The notes: generated from the letters alone by a model not told the origin. Shown: positions 8,947-19,907, counted from the first letter of the stretch. The stretch: DNA of 64,000 nt from Asaia bogorensis NBRC 16594 (GCF_001547995.1 NZ_AP014690.1:835501-899500), one strand, 5' to 3'. Numbers and translations: made by a program.

Positions 8947-11016
8947 TCAGCGGCGAAGCCGCCCTTCGCGCCACCAGCCCAGGAAAAGAAGCGCCAGAAC
9001 CCCGCACAGCGCGAGCCAGGACGGGACAATCTCTGTCAGGCGGCTCGACGAGGCAACAGGCACCATCTGACGTGGAAAACCGATCCACCCCGCGCCAGAC
9101 ATGGCCGTACCGCGGCCAGCATCGGCAATCTGCCTGATCGCAGGGGTGGCGGTATCAGGGCCAAGCCAGAGGACAGCTCCATGCGACTCTTTCGCCAGAG
9201 GCGAGAGGCGCAGGGCAGTGGCGCGCAGATCGGCATCCTCGATCGGGTTGCGGCTGGCCTGCGCCGCAAAGGCGGTGAGACCATCCTGCCGGATGGTCCA
9301 GAGCCCATCCTGATCCGTGACGGGATAACGGGCCTCGAATACGCCATTGCCCGACGGCTTGAGCATCAGGGGGAAGGTGCGCCCATCGGGTGCCGTGATC
9401 ATGGCAGGCCCCGAGAGATGCTCGCTGTCACTGTGACGCTCGACGTGCAGGCTGTCCTCGCCAATTGTCGCACGCAGCTGGTTCTCTTCCAGGTCCGGCT
9501 CCTTCATGAGCCAGTGCGACAGACGTTTGAGCAATTCGGCCTGCGGGCCGCCGCCGCCCTCGCCGCGTGACCACAGCCAGAGCTGATCGGAAAGCAGCAG
9601 CGCCACGCGCCCTTTCTGTACCGTATCGAGCACCAGAAGTGGCTGCTGCTCCGGCCCGGTCAGCAGGGGGGTGCCCTTGACGCGGTCGGAGGCGAGCGCC
9701 CGATACCAGGGGCCCCAATTGGTCGGCAGCCCCGCCGTCACCGGATGACGCTTGCCCGATGGCGTAAGCTGCGGAACGAAACGCTCCCTGATCACACCAT
9801 CGCCAGGCACATGGGCAGGCAGGATATCGGCAAGAGGCGTGTCCTGAAGTGTGCCGTCCTCGGTGAATTCCGGTCCGGCAGTCAGCAGCAATCCACCCCC
9901 TTCGCGCACGTAATCCGCGATATTGGCGAGATAATCCTGTGGCAGGATCCCGGCATTGTGGAACCCGTCCAGAATGATCAGGTCGAATTGCTTGATACGG
10001 TCCTGAAACAGCTCCTTGATAGGAAACGGAATCAGGGCAAGATCGGAAAGCGGGGTGCCGTCATCCTTGTCGGGCGGACGCAGAATGGTGAAGTGCACCA
10101 GATCGACCGAGGGATCGGCCTTCAGCAGCCTTCGCCAGACGCGCTCACCCTGATTGGGTGTTCCCGAGACTAGAAGCACCTTCAGCCTGTCGCGCACGCC
10201 ATTGATGCGCACGATGGTGCTGTTGTTGCGCGTGCTGACTTCACCGGCAAGCGGCGCGGCATCGAGGGTGACCAGTGTCTCGCCGGGGTGCCGCACGGCC
10301 ACGGTAATATCGACGGGTTCACCCGACAGGGCGTCGATATGGCGGGGCGGCTCATCGCCCTGATGCACGGTAAGGGTGACAGGCTGCCTGCCCGTTACAC
10401 CGAGGTCATCCACAACGACGCGCAGCTGGGCTTCCTTGCCGACAAGGGCGTAGGGGGGAGCCTGCAATACGCGCAGGCGCCGATCTGTTTCCTCGCCCTT
10501 GCCCGTAAGCAGGACATGAAGCGGCAGGGTCCTGCCATCGCGTGTGAAAACCGAAGGCAGGGCTGACGGGATGTCATGCACCATGCCATCAGTGACCATA
10601 ATGGCACCGCTGAACCGTCCCGGCGGCAGATCGGCCTGGGCGATGGCATCGAACAGACGTGTGCCATGGCCTGAACCGCCCGCAACATCGACAACATGCA
10701 ACGTCAGGCCGGGAATGTCGTGGGCTGCCTGTTGCAGTGTGCGGGCGGCCTTATCCGCGCTGTCAATGCGGCCACGAAGGGCCATGGACGGCGAATGATC
10801 CACCACCAGCAGCACATCCTGCGGGGCTGCCTCGAAAAATGGCCGGCTCAGCCGTGGGCCGCTCAGCCAGAACAGCACAAGGAGAAGCGCAAGCAGGCGT
10901 GGCACACTGCCCGGTGCGCCACGAAAAAGCGCATAGGCACCGACCACCACAACCAGCGCGGCAGAACCTGTCAGCAGCCAGAAAGGCAGGAGCGGCATGA
11001 AGGTGAGATGGATCAT
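8947..11016 (-). CDS. Membrane VWA/glutamine-amidotransferase-like protein of the MoxR operon
   Basis: A 689-residue protein with two N-terminal transmembrane helices (about 15-31 and 40-52) and one near the C-terminus (about 662-682), with a large soluble part between. A von Willebrand A-like segment begins directly after helix 2 with an intact metal-site motif, DHSPS at 73-77. A second region (IKQFDLIILDGFHN, YVREGGGLLLTAGPEF) resembles the class I amidotransferase-like fold found in these operons. The family is typically the last gene of alphaproteobacterial moxR-DUF58-DUF4159 clusters, and the role is undefined; MoxR systems are thought to act as chaperones for metal insertion or cell-envelope complexes. 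Its start overlaps the upstream gene by four bases (ATGA). Confidence 0.8.
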   Translation of the reverse strand: MIHLTFMPLLPFWLLTGSAALVVVVGAYALFRGAPGSVPRLLALLLVLFWLSGPRLSRPFFEAAPQDVLLVVDHSPSMALRGRIDSADKAARTLQQAAHDIPGLTLHVVDVAGGSGHGTRLFDAIAQADLPPGRFSGAIMVTDGMVHDIPSALPSVFTRDGRTLPLHVLLTGKGEETDRRLRVLQAPPYALVGKEAQLRVVVDDLGVTGRQPVTLTVHQGDEPPRHIDALSGEPVDITVAVRHPGETLVTLDAAPLAGEVSTRNNSTIVRINGVRDRLKVLLVSGTPNQGERVWRRLLKADPSVDLVHFTILRPPDKDDGTPLSDLALIPFPIKELFQDRIKQFDLIILDGFHNAGILPQDYLANIADYVREGGGLLLTAGPEFTEDGTLQDTPLADILPAHVPGDGVIRERFVPQLTPSGKRHPVTAGLPTNWGPWYRALASDRVKGTPLLTGPEQQPLLVLDTVQKGRVALLLSDQLWLWSRGEGGGGPQAELLKRLSHWLMKEPDLEENQLRATIGEDSLHVERHSDSEHLSGPAMITAPDGRTFPLMLKPSGNGVFEARYPVTDQDGLWTIRQDGLTAFAAQASRNPIEDADLRATALRLSPLAKESHGAVLWLGPDTATPAIRQIADAGRGTAMSGAGWIGFPRQMVPVASSSRLTEIVPSWLALCGVLALLFLGWWREGRLRR

Positions 11017-13817
11017 TGCTCCATCCTCTTCAGGAGTTCGGGCACGCGCATCTGGTCGGCCTTGTAATTGCCGGTCAGGGCATAGAGCAGCAGATTGACG
11101 CCAAAGCGATAGGCCTGTGTGCGCTGCTCGTCACCACCGGGGATCACGGCGTAGGGGGTGTTGCCCTGGGCATCCATCGCCCAGGCATGCGCCCAGTCAC
11201 CGGCACCGATAATGATGGGGCTGACATCGTCATTGCTGTCATCGCCGCTGCGGGCCACCCAAACAGGCAGGCCCTGAACACGGCCGGGGAAATCGTGCAG
11301 CAGGTAAAAGCTGTGGGCAAGAACGTGATGATCATCGAGCTTTGACAGTGGTGGGACCACCAGACCTGCCGTGGCGCGCCGCAGGGCCGAGCGCATCTGC
11401 CCTTCATCCTGCGTGGAAAGATCGGAGCCCGTGCCCTGTGTGTCGAGCATGAGAATACCGCCATGCGCCATGAAGCTGTTGAGGGCCGCCGAGCGTCTGG
11501 AATCTTCCTGCACATCGTCGGTGATCGGCCAGTAAATCAGGGGATAATAGGCAAGATCATCCTTGCCGGGGACCAGCCCGTCCGGATGGCCCATCACGGC
11601 GGAGGAGCGATCGGACGCGTAGTTGGACAGGCCTTGCAGACCCTCACGGGAGGTCTCGTCGATATCGTCATGACCCGTCAGCACATAGCCAAGCCGTGTT
11701 TCAAGCGCGGCACCGGGAACGACGCCGTGGGTCACCCCGGCATGTTTCGGGCTCTCGTCATCTTCCTGCGCGGTCGCCGGAGAGGCATACATAGTGCCGA
11801 GCAGGATCAGGGCTGACAGAGTAAGGCCTGCGCCTTTCGCGCCAGTGCGGTTTCTGCTCTCGGTATGACCCCGGCCGGGGCCCCCCAACAGCCCACGCAG
11901 CCACAATGCCACAAGGCAGTCGGCCAACAGCATCACCAGCGCCATGCCCAGAAGCCACGGCGCAAGAGGCCGGTCGGGCGAAACATGGTCGGGGGTGAGG
12001 CTGCGCCCCATCAGAGGCGCTGCTGCGATCGGGGGCAGATGATTACCCAGATTGAAGGCCCGGCGCGACAGATGCGGACCATAATAACCCGGCGGGTGCT
12101 GGGCGTCAGGGCGCGTCGTGGCGAGTGTGCCCACATCGAGAGGGCGGGCAGCTTCGGGGGGTGGAACAAGCTGGCCATTGGCATCGAGCATGGTGAACGG
12201 AACAAGCTGGCGCAGGGCTGTCTCGTTCTGCTGGCCGAGCGAGCGCTCAACCAGACGTTCGAGCATGGCAGGAAACAGACCGGAAAGCGGCAGGCTCGAC
12301 CAGTCTGAGGTGCCGGTAACATGGAACAGGACCAGCTCTCCCTGTCCGAACGCACTGGCCGTCACCAGAGGCGTGCCGTCACTCAGTCGGGCCCAGACAT
12401 GCGCACCGAGATCGGCGGTGGGTTCAGCCAGAACCTGTCGCGTCACTGTCACCTCATGGGACAGGGGCAAGCCCTCGAAAGGGGAATGTTCGGCAAAGGC
12501 GGCAAGGACCTGTGGCTTGCCCCATGACATCGGGCCACCAAGCTGTCGCATGCCGCTCATGAGCGGCACCGGCAGCAGGGTACGCGCCATGTCATGTGCA
12601 CTGGCCTGTGCATCGGCCGCCAGAACGGGGCCGGCGAAACGGATCAGCACCCCACCGTGACGCACCCATTCCGCCACATGCTGGCGTGTCTGCTCGTCGG
12701 CGAGGGTGCCATCTGTCGCGATCAGTACCGAGAGCTTCATTCGCAGCAGGTCATCAGCAGCGCCACGGTGCAATTCACCTACCTGGCTGATGGCTTGGGA
12801 CAGAAAGAACCCCTGTCCCGTCAGCGGGGTATCCTGCGTGCCGGGAGTGAGCAGACCGACCGGATGCCGGTGCTCACCTGCATCGAGCAGGGCAATGGCG
12901 GCGGGACCGGGGAGAGGCGTTGCATCGCGTTCGAGAACGAAGCGGGCGGCGCGATTACGCAGAAGCGGGGGCAGCGGCAGGTCCAGCGGCGTGGTCTGAC
13001 CGGTGGGCAGCGGAAAAATCCCGAGCGTGCCACCATTTTCCGACCGTGCCCTGATCTGCAGTCCGCCCGATGCTGTGGCGGGGCAGGACAACCCGCTTGT
13101 GGTCGCGGTGAAATTATTATCGGCAGCGCGATGAACGCTCAGCATCATCGTGTCGCAGCCCGGCCAGCGCATGTCACTCACCGTGCCATTGAAGCTGGCG
13201 AGCGCCTTAGCAAGGCTCGTATCGCCGCCTGTTGCTACGCCATCCGAGATGAAGACGAGATCGGACTGTGTCAGCGCGGCGCTGTGGCTCAGAGTATCGA
13301 TCTGGCTGGCCGTATGGACGCGATCCGTGGGCCATGAATGGGGGGCGAGGGCAAGAAGACGCTCTTCGAAACGCGGGCGATCACGCGTGGTGAAGGGCGC
13401 AGGGGACGTCCCATCGGGGTCAGGGGCAGTCAGAACCAGCGTGACGGCGTGTCCTGCGCGAAAGCTGCGCTCGGCCAGACTGCGCGCTGCGCGGATGCGC
13501 TCCTGCCAGTGCGGCACGGCGGCCCAGCCATTATCGAGCACCAGAACCAGATCATGGCCGCCGCCTGCGCTGATTTCGCGCCCCAGCCAGACGGGCTGCG
13601 CCAGACCGAGGATCAGCAGGGCAACAGCGAGCAGGCGCAGCAGGAGCAGCCAGAGCGGTGAACGCGCCGTATCGGTGTTTCTGGCTTGCAGACGGCGCAG
13701 GATCTGGAGCGAGGGATAAGCCAGATCCTTCGGCGGCGGTGGGGTCGCCTTCACCAGCCAGTAAAGCAGGGGCAGAGCGATCAGCCCCGCCAGGGCAAGG
13801 GGGGTCAGGAAGATCAT
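11013..13817 (-). CDS. BatA-like / DUF4159 membrane protein
   Basis: A 934-residue membrane protein. Residues 1-80 hold the BatA-type N-terminus with two hydrophobic helices (LTPLALAGLIALPLLYWLV and LWLLLLRLLAVALLILGLA). A VWA-like domain follows, but the usual DxSxS metal site reads LVLDNGWAAV, so metal binding is probably lost. A further helix lies at about 640-665 (LLGMALVMLLADCLVALWL), with a second hydrophobic segment at about 683-705. The C-terminal 220 residues are the DUF4159 domain (DDLAYYPLIYWPITDD, FMAHGGILMLDTQG). It overlaps genes on both sides by four bases (ATGA), so the four-gene operon is strongly coupled. Function is unknown beyond the MoxR association. Confidence 0.85.
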   Translation of the reverse strand: MIFLTPLALAGLIALPLLYWLVKATPPPPKDLAYPSLQILRRLQARNTDTARSPLWLLLLRLLAVALLILGLAQPVWLGREISAGGGHDLVLVLDNGWAAVPHWQERIRAARSLAERSFRAGHAVTLVLTAPDPDGTSPAPFTTRDRPRFEERLLALAPHSWPTDRVHTASQIDTLSHSAALTQSDLVFISDGVATGGDTSLAKALASFNGTVSDMRWPGCDTMMLSVHRAADNNFTATTSGLSCPATASGGLQIRARSENGGTLGIFPLPTGQTTPLDLPLPPLLRNRAARFVLERDATPLPGPAAIALLDAGEHRHPVGLLTPGTQDTPLTGQGFFLSQAISQVGELHRGAADDLLRMKLSVLIATDGTLADEQTRQHVAEWVRHGGVLIRFAGPVLAADAQASAHDMARTLLPVPLMSGMRQLGGPMSWGKPQVLAAFAEHSPFEGLPLSHEVTVTRQVLAEPTADLGAHVWARLSDGTPLVTASAFGQGELVLFHVTGTSDWSSLPLSGLFPAMLERLVERSLGQQNETALRQLVPFTMLDANGQLVPPPEAARPLDVGTLATTRPDAQHPPGYYGPHLSRRAFNLGNHLPPIAAAPLMGRSLTPDHVSPDRPLAPWLLGMALVMLLADCLVALWLRGLLGGPGRGHTESRNRTGAKGAGLTLSALILLGTMYASPATAQEDDESPKHAGVTHGVVPGAALETRLGYVLTGHDDIDETSREGLQGLSNYASDRSSAVMGHPDGLVPGKDDLAYYPLIYWPITDDVQEDSRRSAALNSFMAHGGILMLDTQGTGSDLSTQDEGQMRSALRRATAGLVVPPLSKLDDHHVLAHSFYLLHDFPGRVQGLPVWVARSGDDSNDDVSPIIIGAGDWAHAWAMDAQGNTPYAVIPGGDEQRTQAYRFGVNLLLYALTGNYKADQMRVPELLKRMEQ

Positions 13818-14749
13818 GGACGCAGGCTTCCCCCGCTCGTATGGCCCCCGCTCAACCTTGCATGCAGGCCCAGAAGGGCGGGCATGAGTGGCTGGTCCGT
13901 ATGATGAAGGGTAAAGCCGGTGCGATGCGCCTCGGCCAGGGTCGCCAGCTGATCGAGATGGGCCTGCATGGCACGTTCATAGGGCTCCGCCAGAGTTTGG
14001 ACCGCTGGCAGAACAAGCTGTCCCTCATCCTCAAGGCTGTCAAAGCTGATACGGCCTGCGTAAGGCAGGCTTCGCTCGGCGGGGTCGAGGATGCAGAGAA
14101 GCTCCGTACGGGCTGGTCGGGCTGCAATATCGCGCAGGATCCGGTCCAGGGTCTCGGGGGGTATCAGGAAATCACTGACCAGAACGAGCTGCCCATAGGC
14201 GCGCAGCGTGTCGAGCTGGGGCAGGGGCGTCGAGGCGGCAAACGCCAGATTCTGTCCGAGGCGTGAGAGGGAGTGCGGCCCGCTGACGGAGCGTCCCTGT
14301 TCTGGCCCATTGAGCAGCGTCACGCGCTCGCCACCATGCAGCGCGGCGGAGGCCAGCGCCAGAGTGGCAAGCTGGGCCTGCGTGGTCTTGAGCGGCAATT
14401 CGGGGCGTGAGCGCCAGTTCATCGAGGGCGATGGGTCACACCAGAGGGAGAGGATCTGCGCCCCTTCGGCCTCACGCTCACGGACCCAGAGCTGGTCGCT
14501 GCGGGCGGACTGACGCCAGTCGATACGATGCGCCGGTTCGTGGTCATGGGCCGGGCGGTATTGCCAGAAATCCTCACCTGCGCCAGCGCGGTGCTGATGA
14601 TGCACGCCAGCACGCAACTGCCGCCCGATGCGCTCTGCCTCGATGACCAGGGACGGGAGGAGGGCTTCCGCCTCCGGGTATGACCCGGCCTGCGCAGCGG
14701 GAGATGGCTTTGCCTCGCTACGCCGCCATTTGCCGAAAAAACCGCTCAC
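13814..14749 (-). CDS. DUF58 domain protein of the MoxR operon
   Basis: A 311-residue protein with the DUF58 signature region around residues 65-105 (EDFWQYRPAHDHEPAHRIDW, then SARSDQLWVREREAE). A VWA-like fold is expected over the C-terminal two thirds. In this family the protein is thought to work with the adjacent MoxR ATPase, possibly presenting substrates. The start is GTG at 14749, two bases after the moxR stop; no ATG gives a complete N-terminus. No signal peptide or membrane helix is evident, so the protein is probably cytoplasmic or peripheral to its membrane-bound partners. The stop overlaps the next gene by four bases. Confidence 0.88.
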   Translation of the reverse strand: MSGFFGKWRRSEAKPSPAAQAGSYPEAEALLPSLVIEAERIGRQLRAGVHHQHRAGAGEDFWQYRPAHDHEPAHRIDWRQSARSDQLWVREREAEGAQILSLWCDPSPSMNWRSRPELPLKTTQAQLATLALASAALHGGERVTLLNGPEQGRSVSGPHSLSRLGQNLAFAASTPLPQLDTLRAYGQLVLVSDFLIPPETLDRILRDIAARPARTELLCILDPAERSLPYAGRISFDSLEDEGQLVLPAVQTLAEPYERAMQAHLDQLATLAEAHRTGFTLHHTDQPLMPALLGLHARLSGGHTSGGSLRP

Positions 14750-14751
14750 GA

Positions 14752-15780
<1,029 letters not shown>

Positions 15781-15878
15781 ATTTGCCAATCTGACAGTTC
15801 CGGGGGTTTCATCAAGCCATAAGACGACCCAACTTGCAGCAGGAGACCAAATTTTTTGGACCGTGAGCGGAGAGAACC

Positions 15879-16601
15879 TTGAAGGACGGCGTGGTTAAAC
15901 AGGCGACAGACGGCGCAGAGCGTTCTGCGACTCATGAAGCCGGGTTCCCGACCCGTGCAGGTTGCGAGGGCCGGTCATCCGCTGGTTCAGTTCCTTCCGG
16001 CGTGGATCGTGCCGGCGCGATGCGAGCGGAAGGGATCGCAGATCAGGGCGCGTCCGATATCGGGCTTGCCCCGCTGGAAAGGACAGGGGGCGAGCAGGCA
16101 CCTCGTGCCCTGCCTTTTGTCATCCGACGCGACGGGACGTGGCTGTATCGGGGCTCGCCCATACGCCGCAAGGAAATGCTGTGTCTGTTTGGCTCCATGC
16201 TGACACGTGACGCCCAGGGGCAGTTCTGGCTGAGGACGCCGACTGAGTCTGGTATCATACAGGTGGAAGATGCCCCGTTCATCGTGCGGGAACTCGATTT
16301 TCGTGGTGGCTGCGGCCGTCAGCAAAATCTGTGCCTGCGCACCAATATGGATGAGCTGCTTTGCGTTGGGCCCGCCCATCCCCTGATTGTCGATTGGGAC
16401 CATCCGCCATCGGAAGATTGCGCGGCCATACCCTATGTTCAGGTCCGTCGCGGCGAGGGCGACCAGCCCGTGCTCGCCCGGCTGTCGCGCCCGGTCTATT
16501 ACGAACTCGTGGCCCTTGCTGTGCCCGGTCATGTTGGCTGTCGCCCCTGCATGGGCGTATGGAGCCATAATCGCTTTTTCCCGCTGGCCCCCATGCCCTG
16601 A
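15879..16601 (+). CDS. DUF1285 family protein
   Basis: The 240-residue product contains the DUF1285 core over about residues 75-225: LPFVIRRDGTWLYRGSPIRR, LFGSMLTRDAQGQFWLRTP and VEDAPFIVREL. The first 70 residues are low in order and poorly conserved-looking. DUF1285 proteins are cytoplasmic and of unknown function. In alphaproteobacteria they commonly sit between moxR-type genes and the CCA-adding enzyme gene, as here. The start is a TTG at 15879 with GGAGA six bases upstream; no ATG exists before residue 34 that would be better placed, and a shorter start at the Met of MRAEGIADQ (residue 48) would still keep the domain. The cca-like gene follows after 69 bases. Confidence 0.8.
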   Translation: MKDGVVKQATDGAERSATHEAGFPTRAGCEGRSSAGSVPSGVDRAGAMRAEGIADQGASDIGLAPLERTGGEQAPRALPFVIRRDGTWLYRGSPIRRKEMLCLFGSMLTRDAQGQFWLRTPTESGIIQVEDAPFIVRELDFRGGCGRQQNLCLRTNMDELLCVGPAHPLIVDWDHPPSEDCAAIPYVQVRRGEGDQPVLARLSRPVYYELVALAVPGHVGCRPCMGVWSHNRFFPLAPMP

Positions 16602-16670
16602 TCGGGCTTGGCGTGGGGCGGCGGGCACGACAGCCGTTTTTTCTTCTGTTCCGGAACCTGATCAACAGCC

Positions 16671-17942
16671 GTGCCTCATCTGAGCCTTCTCGACAAACTG
16701 CCTGATCGTTCGGGCCTCGATCGCCTCTGGCATATCTTGCCGCAGGCGCGTCTCGTTGGTGGATCGGTGCGCGATCTGCTCATCGGGCGTGATGCGGTGC
16801 ATGATCTCGATCTGGCAACCCCGGAGCCCCCCGAGACGGTTCAGGCCCTGTTCGAAGCGGCGGGAATCAAGACGATACCGACCGGGCTGGCTCATGGCAC
16901 CGTCACAGCGCTGATCGATCATGTGCCCTATGAAATCACGACATTGCGGCGTGACGTGCAAACGAACGGACGTCATGCTGAGGTTGCCTGGACGACAGAC
17001 TGGCAGGAGGACGCAGCGCGACGCGATTTCACGATCAATGCGCTCTTCTGTGACCGTCATGGCGACATACATGATTATTTCGGGGGGGTTGAGGACCTCG
17101 CGGCGCATCATGTGCGCTTTGTGGGCGATGCCGCCCGCCGCATTGAGGAAGATGCGCTGCGTATCCTACGGTTTTTCCGTTTTCAGGCGCGTTTCGGAGG
17201 CACCGGCCCGCAGGATCGGCCCGATGCGGAAGCGATACGGGCAATCACCAGCCATGCTGCCCTGATCGATGGGCTCTCCGCCGAGCGTGTGGCCAGCGAG
17301 ATACTGCGTATTCTCACAGGGCCCAATCTCATGCGCAGCCTGCATCTGATGGCCGATACCGGTATCCTGCCTCGCCTCCTGCCTTCGGCAGACTTGCCGC
17401 GTCTGGCCCGTGCACTCGATGCCGATGTCCCGCCCGATGACATCCTGCGTCTTGGGCTGCTTGCTGACACGCCCGATCTGGCCGAGCGGCTTCGGCTGTC
17501 GGGCAGACAGGCGCAGCGCCTTGACCGTATGAGCCCATCTACCCCGCTGCATGGTTTCGATGTGCAAGGGTATGAAACGCAGAACCCGTTGATCCTCGCC
17601 CCCTCACTGGGCGACCACGCGCTTCGCATGCTGCTGTCCTGTCATGACCGGCAGACATTGACCGACCGTAGCTGGTTTGCACAGGCTGAGAGGATAGCCG
17701 ATGTCTCGTCCAAGGCATGGAACACATTGAGAGACAGGCTTGCACAGCTTGAGCGTCCGGTTTTTCCGCTGGCCGGGCGTGATGTGATGGCCGCTGGTGT
17801 GCGACCGGGGCCGGCCATAGGAGAGACTCTTGCCCATCTGGCTGCCTGGTGGCGCAGCCAGGGCTGTCTGCCCGACCGGATGGACTGCCTTGCCGAACTG
17901 AAAACGCGCCTGCCTCTTTCGTCACAGGGCGCAGGGGGGTAA
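16671..17942 (+). CDS. cca: CCA tRNA nucleotidyltransferase / poly(A) polymerase family
   Basis: Class II nucleotidyltransferase that builds or repairs the 3' CCA end of tRNAs. The 423-residue protein has the head-domain signature LVGGSVRDLLIGR, the metal-binding DxD in HDLDLAT (about 45-51), and the downstream RRDFTINALF and GGVEDLAAHHVRFVGDA motifs, followed by the RIEEDALRILRFFRFQARF segment that joins the neck domain. No HD phosphohydrolase domain is present, as usual for alphaproteobacterial members. The start is GTG at 16671, five residues before conserved sequence. It follows DUF1285 and precedes an ABC exporter by only nine bases, suggesting co-transcription. Confidence 0.93.
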   Translation: MPHLSLLDKLPDRSGLDRLWHILPQARLVGGSVRDLLIGRDAVHDLDLATPEPPETVQALFEAAGIKTIPTGLAHGTVTALIDHVPYEITTLRRDVQTNGRHAEVAWTTDWQEDAARRDFTINALFCDRHGDIHDYFGGVEDLAAHHVRFVGDAARRIEEDALRILRFFRFQARFGGTGPQDRPDAEAIRAITSHAALIDGLSAERVASEILRILTGPNLMRSLHLMADTGILPRLLPSADLPRLARALDADVPPDDILRLGLLADTPDLAERLRLSGRQAQRLDRMSPSTPLHGFDVQGYETQNPLILAPSLGDHALRMLLSCHDRQTLTDRSWFAQAERIADVSSKAWNTLRDRLAQLERPVFPLAGRDVMAAGVRPGPAIGETLAHLAAWWRSQGCLPDRMDCLAELKTRLPLSSQGAGG

Positions 17943-17951
17943 ACCGCAGGA

Positions 17952-19796
17952 ATGAAAACAGCGCAGCCTGCAGCCCAGACCCCTTTGCGACGCATCGACC
18001 CGCAGGGGGTGCAGGGACGCCAGATGATCTTTCGCATCTGGCGTGAGGAAGTCCGTCATCATGTCGGGCGTCTGGCCGCCGTCGTGGTGCTTACGGTTCT
18101 GACCGCCGGGCTGACGGCTCTGTATCCGCTCGTTATCAAGCGCGCGGTGGATATGTTTGCGGTGCATGACCCGCGTATTCTCTATCAGGTGCCTGCTCTG
18201 GTGGTGCTGGTGACAGGGCTCAAGGCCGCCACGCAATATGGCCAGACCCTGTCCGTACAGGGGCTCGTTCTCGTGGTCATACGCGGCTTGCAGTCACGCA
18301 TGTTCGCCCATGCTCTCACAGCCGATATCGCCCGTATCGAAAAAGAAGCACCCGCGCAGTGGGCTGCGCGCTTTACCACCGATGCGGTCTCGATCCGTGA
18401 GGCCATGATCCGCGCCGTCAATGCGCTGGGAGATGTCGTGACCGTGGTCGGGCTTGTTGCCTCCATGATCTATACCGATTGGGAGCTGAGCCTGATCGCG
18501 CTCGTGCTCTATCCGGTGGCCGCTGTGCCGATACAGAAACTTGGCAAGCGTGTGCGTCGCGCCTCGGGAGGTATGCAGGAGCAGATCGGTGAGACGGCGA
18601 CATTGCTCAATGAGAGCTTTGCGCTGGCCCGTCAGGTGCGCGTGTATCGTATGGAGGATAGCGAAGCACGACGTGTGGATGGATCGCTGGACCTGCTGCA
18701 CAACGCTTTCTGGCGGATTTCACGCGGGCGGGCGCGTGTCGATCCTGTGCTTGAGGTGCTGGGTGGCACGGCTATTGCTGCGGTGCTCGGTTTCGCCGGC
18801 TGGCGTGCCGCGATGGGTGGCGCGACGCTGGGTGATTTCACGGCCTTCATTGCCGCTCTTTTTGCGGCTTCGCGCCCCTTGCGCGCCCTTGGGTCGCTCA
18901 ATGCAGCCCTGCAGGAAGGTCTCGGTGGGCTGGAGCGTGTTTTTTCGGTCATCGACGAACCGCCAGCCGTGGCCGAACGCACGGATGCGCGTCTCCTGCC
19001 GCCGGGGCATGGACGCCTAGTGTTCGATCAGGCCGGGTTTGTCTATCCCGATGGCCGCACAGGTTTGCGTGGCCTAAGCTTTGATGTGCGACCGGGCTGG
19101 ACCGTGGCGCTGGTCGGGCCGTCAGGGGCCGGTAAATCAACGGCGTTATCGCTCATTCCGAGACTTCATGACGTCAGCGCTGGGCAGATTTTGCTCGACG
19201 GGGTGGATCTGCGTGATCTGAAGCTGTCCGAGTTGCGCGACGCCATTGCCTATGTCAGCCAGGACACCACACTTTTCGACATGTCCGTGCTTGAGAACAT
19301 TCGCATCGGTCGCCCCACGGCCAGCCGTGCAGAAGTCGAGGCGGCTGCCCTTGCGGCGGCAGTCGATTTTGCCGACACCCTGCCGCAGGGGCTCGATACA
19401 CGGGTTGGCCCGGGTGGTCAGCGTCTTTCGGGTGGGCAAAGGCAGCGTGTGGCGCTGGCGCGCGCGCTGCTGCGTGATCCGCGTCTGCTGCTGCTGGATG
19501 AGGCGACAAGCGCGTTGGACTCAGAGAGCGAGGCCAAGGTTCAGGCCACATTGGCCGATCTGCGCCGTGACCGTACCACCATCATTGTGGCGCATCGTCT
19601 GTCGACGGTTAAGAGTGCGGACCTGATTATCGTCATGAGCGAAGGCGCGGCCGTCGAAATGGGTACCCATGCCGAGTTGCAGGCGCAGGGCGGACTCTAT
19701 GCCCGCCTCGTGCGTAACCAGTCGCTCGATCTGGTTGAGGCCGCACCGGAGGTTGTGCTGGAAGCCGCCACGCTCGAGATCATCGACGCCCCCTGA
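17952..19796 (+). CDS. MsbA-like ABC exporter (fused permease and ATPase)
   Basis: Half-size ABC exporter of 614 residues that should work as a homodimer in the inner membrane. The transmembrane domain occupies about residues 25-330, with helices at 40-60, 80-110, 155-175, 178-195 and 270-315. The nucleotide-binding domain has Walker A GPSGAGKST (389-397), Q-loop in AYVSQDTTLFDMS, signature LSGGQ (492-496), Walker B LLLLDEATS (512-520) and H-loop H548. The family exports lipids, lipopolysaccharide precursors, drugs or peptides, and the substrate cannot be told from sequence. The start is the ATG at 17952, nine bases after cca, a conserved neighbourhood in acetic acid bacteria as far as I recall. 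Confidence 0.92.
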   Translation: MKTAQPAAQTPLRRIDPQGVQGRQMIFRIWREEVRHHVGRLAAVVVLTVLTAGLTALYPLVIKRAVDMFAVHDPRILYQVPALVVLVTGLKAATQYGQTLSVQGLVLVVIRGLQSRMFAHALTADIARIEKEAPAQWAARFTTDAVSIREAMIRAVNALGDVVTVVGLVASMIYTDWELSLIALVLYPVAAVPIQKLGKRVRRASGGMQEQIGETATLLNESFALARQVRVYRMEDSEARRVDGSLDLLHNAFWRISRGRARVDPVLEVLGGTAIAAVLGFAGWRAAMGGATLGDFTAFIAALFAASRPLRALGSLNAALQEGLGGLERVFSVIDEPPAVAERTDARLLPPGHGRLVFDQAGFVYPDGRTGLRGLSFDVRPGWTVALVGPSGAGKSTALSLIPRLHDVSAGQILLDGVDLRDLKLSELRDAIAYVSQDTTLFDMSVLENIRIGRPTASRAEVEAAALAAAVDFADTLPQGLDTRVGPGGQRLSGGQRQRVALARALLRDPRLLLLDEATSALDSESEAKVQATLADLRRDRTTIIVAHRLSTVKSADLIIVMSEGAAVEMGTHAELQAQGGLYARLVRNQSLDLVEAAPEVVLEAATLEIIDAP

Positions 19797-19830
19797 GGCA
19801 CTTGTCTCCTCTGAGGGGGCGGGTGTGAGC

Positions 19831-19850
19831 CGGGGGAGCTGTTTCCCCCG
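19831..19850 (+). terminator. Possible terminator hairpin after the ABC exporter
   Basis: Stem CGGGGGA (19831-19837) with TCCCCCG (19844-19850), 35 bases after the stop. It lacks a following T-tract, so intrinsic termination is uncertain. A second, weaker stem GCGCAG/CTGCGC follows at 19866-19889. Confidence 0.4.
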
Positions 19851-19907
19851 ATGACTGCCTGAGGCGCGCAGGCTCTTTATTGTCTGCGCCGGGCTTTATT
19901 GAAGTTT

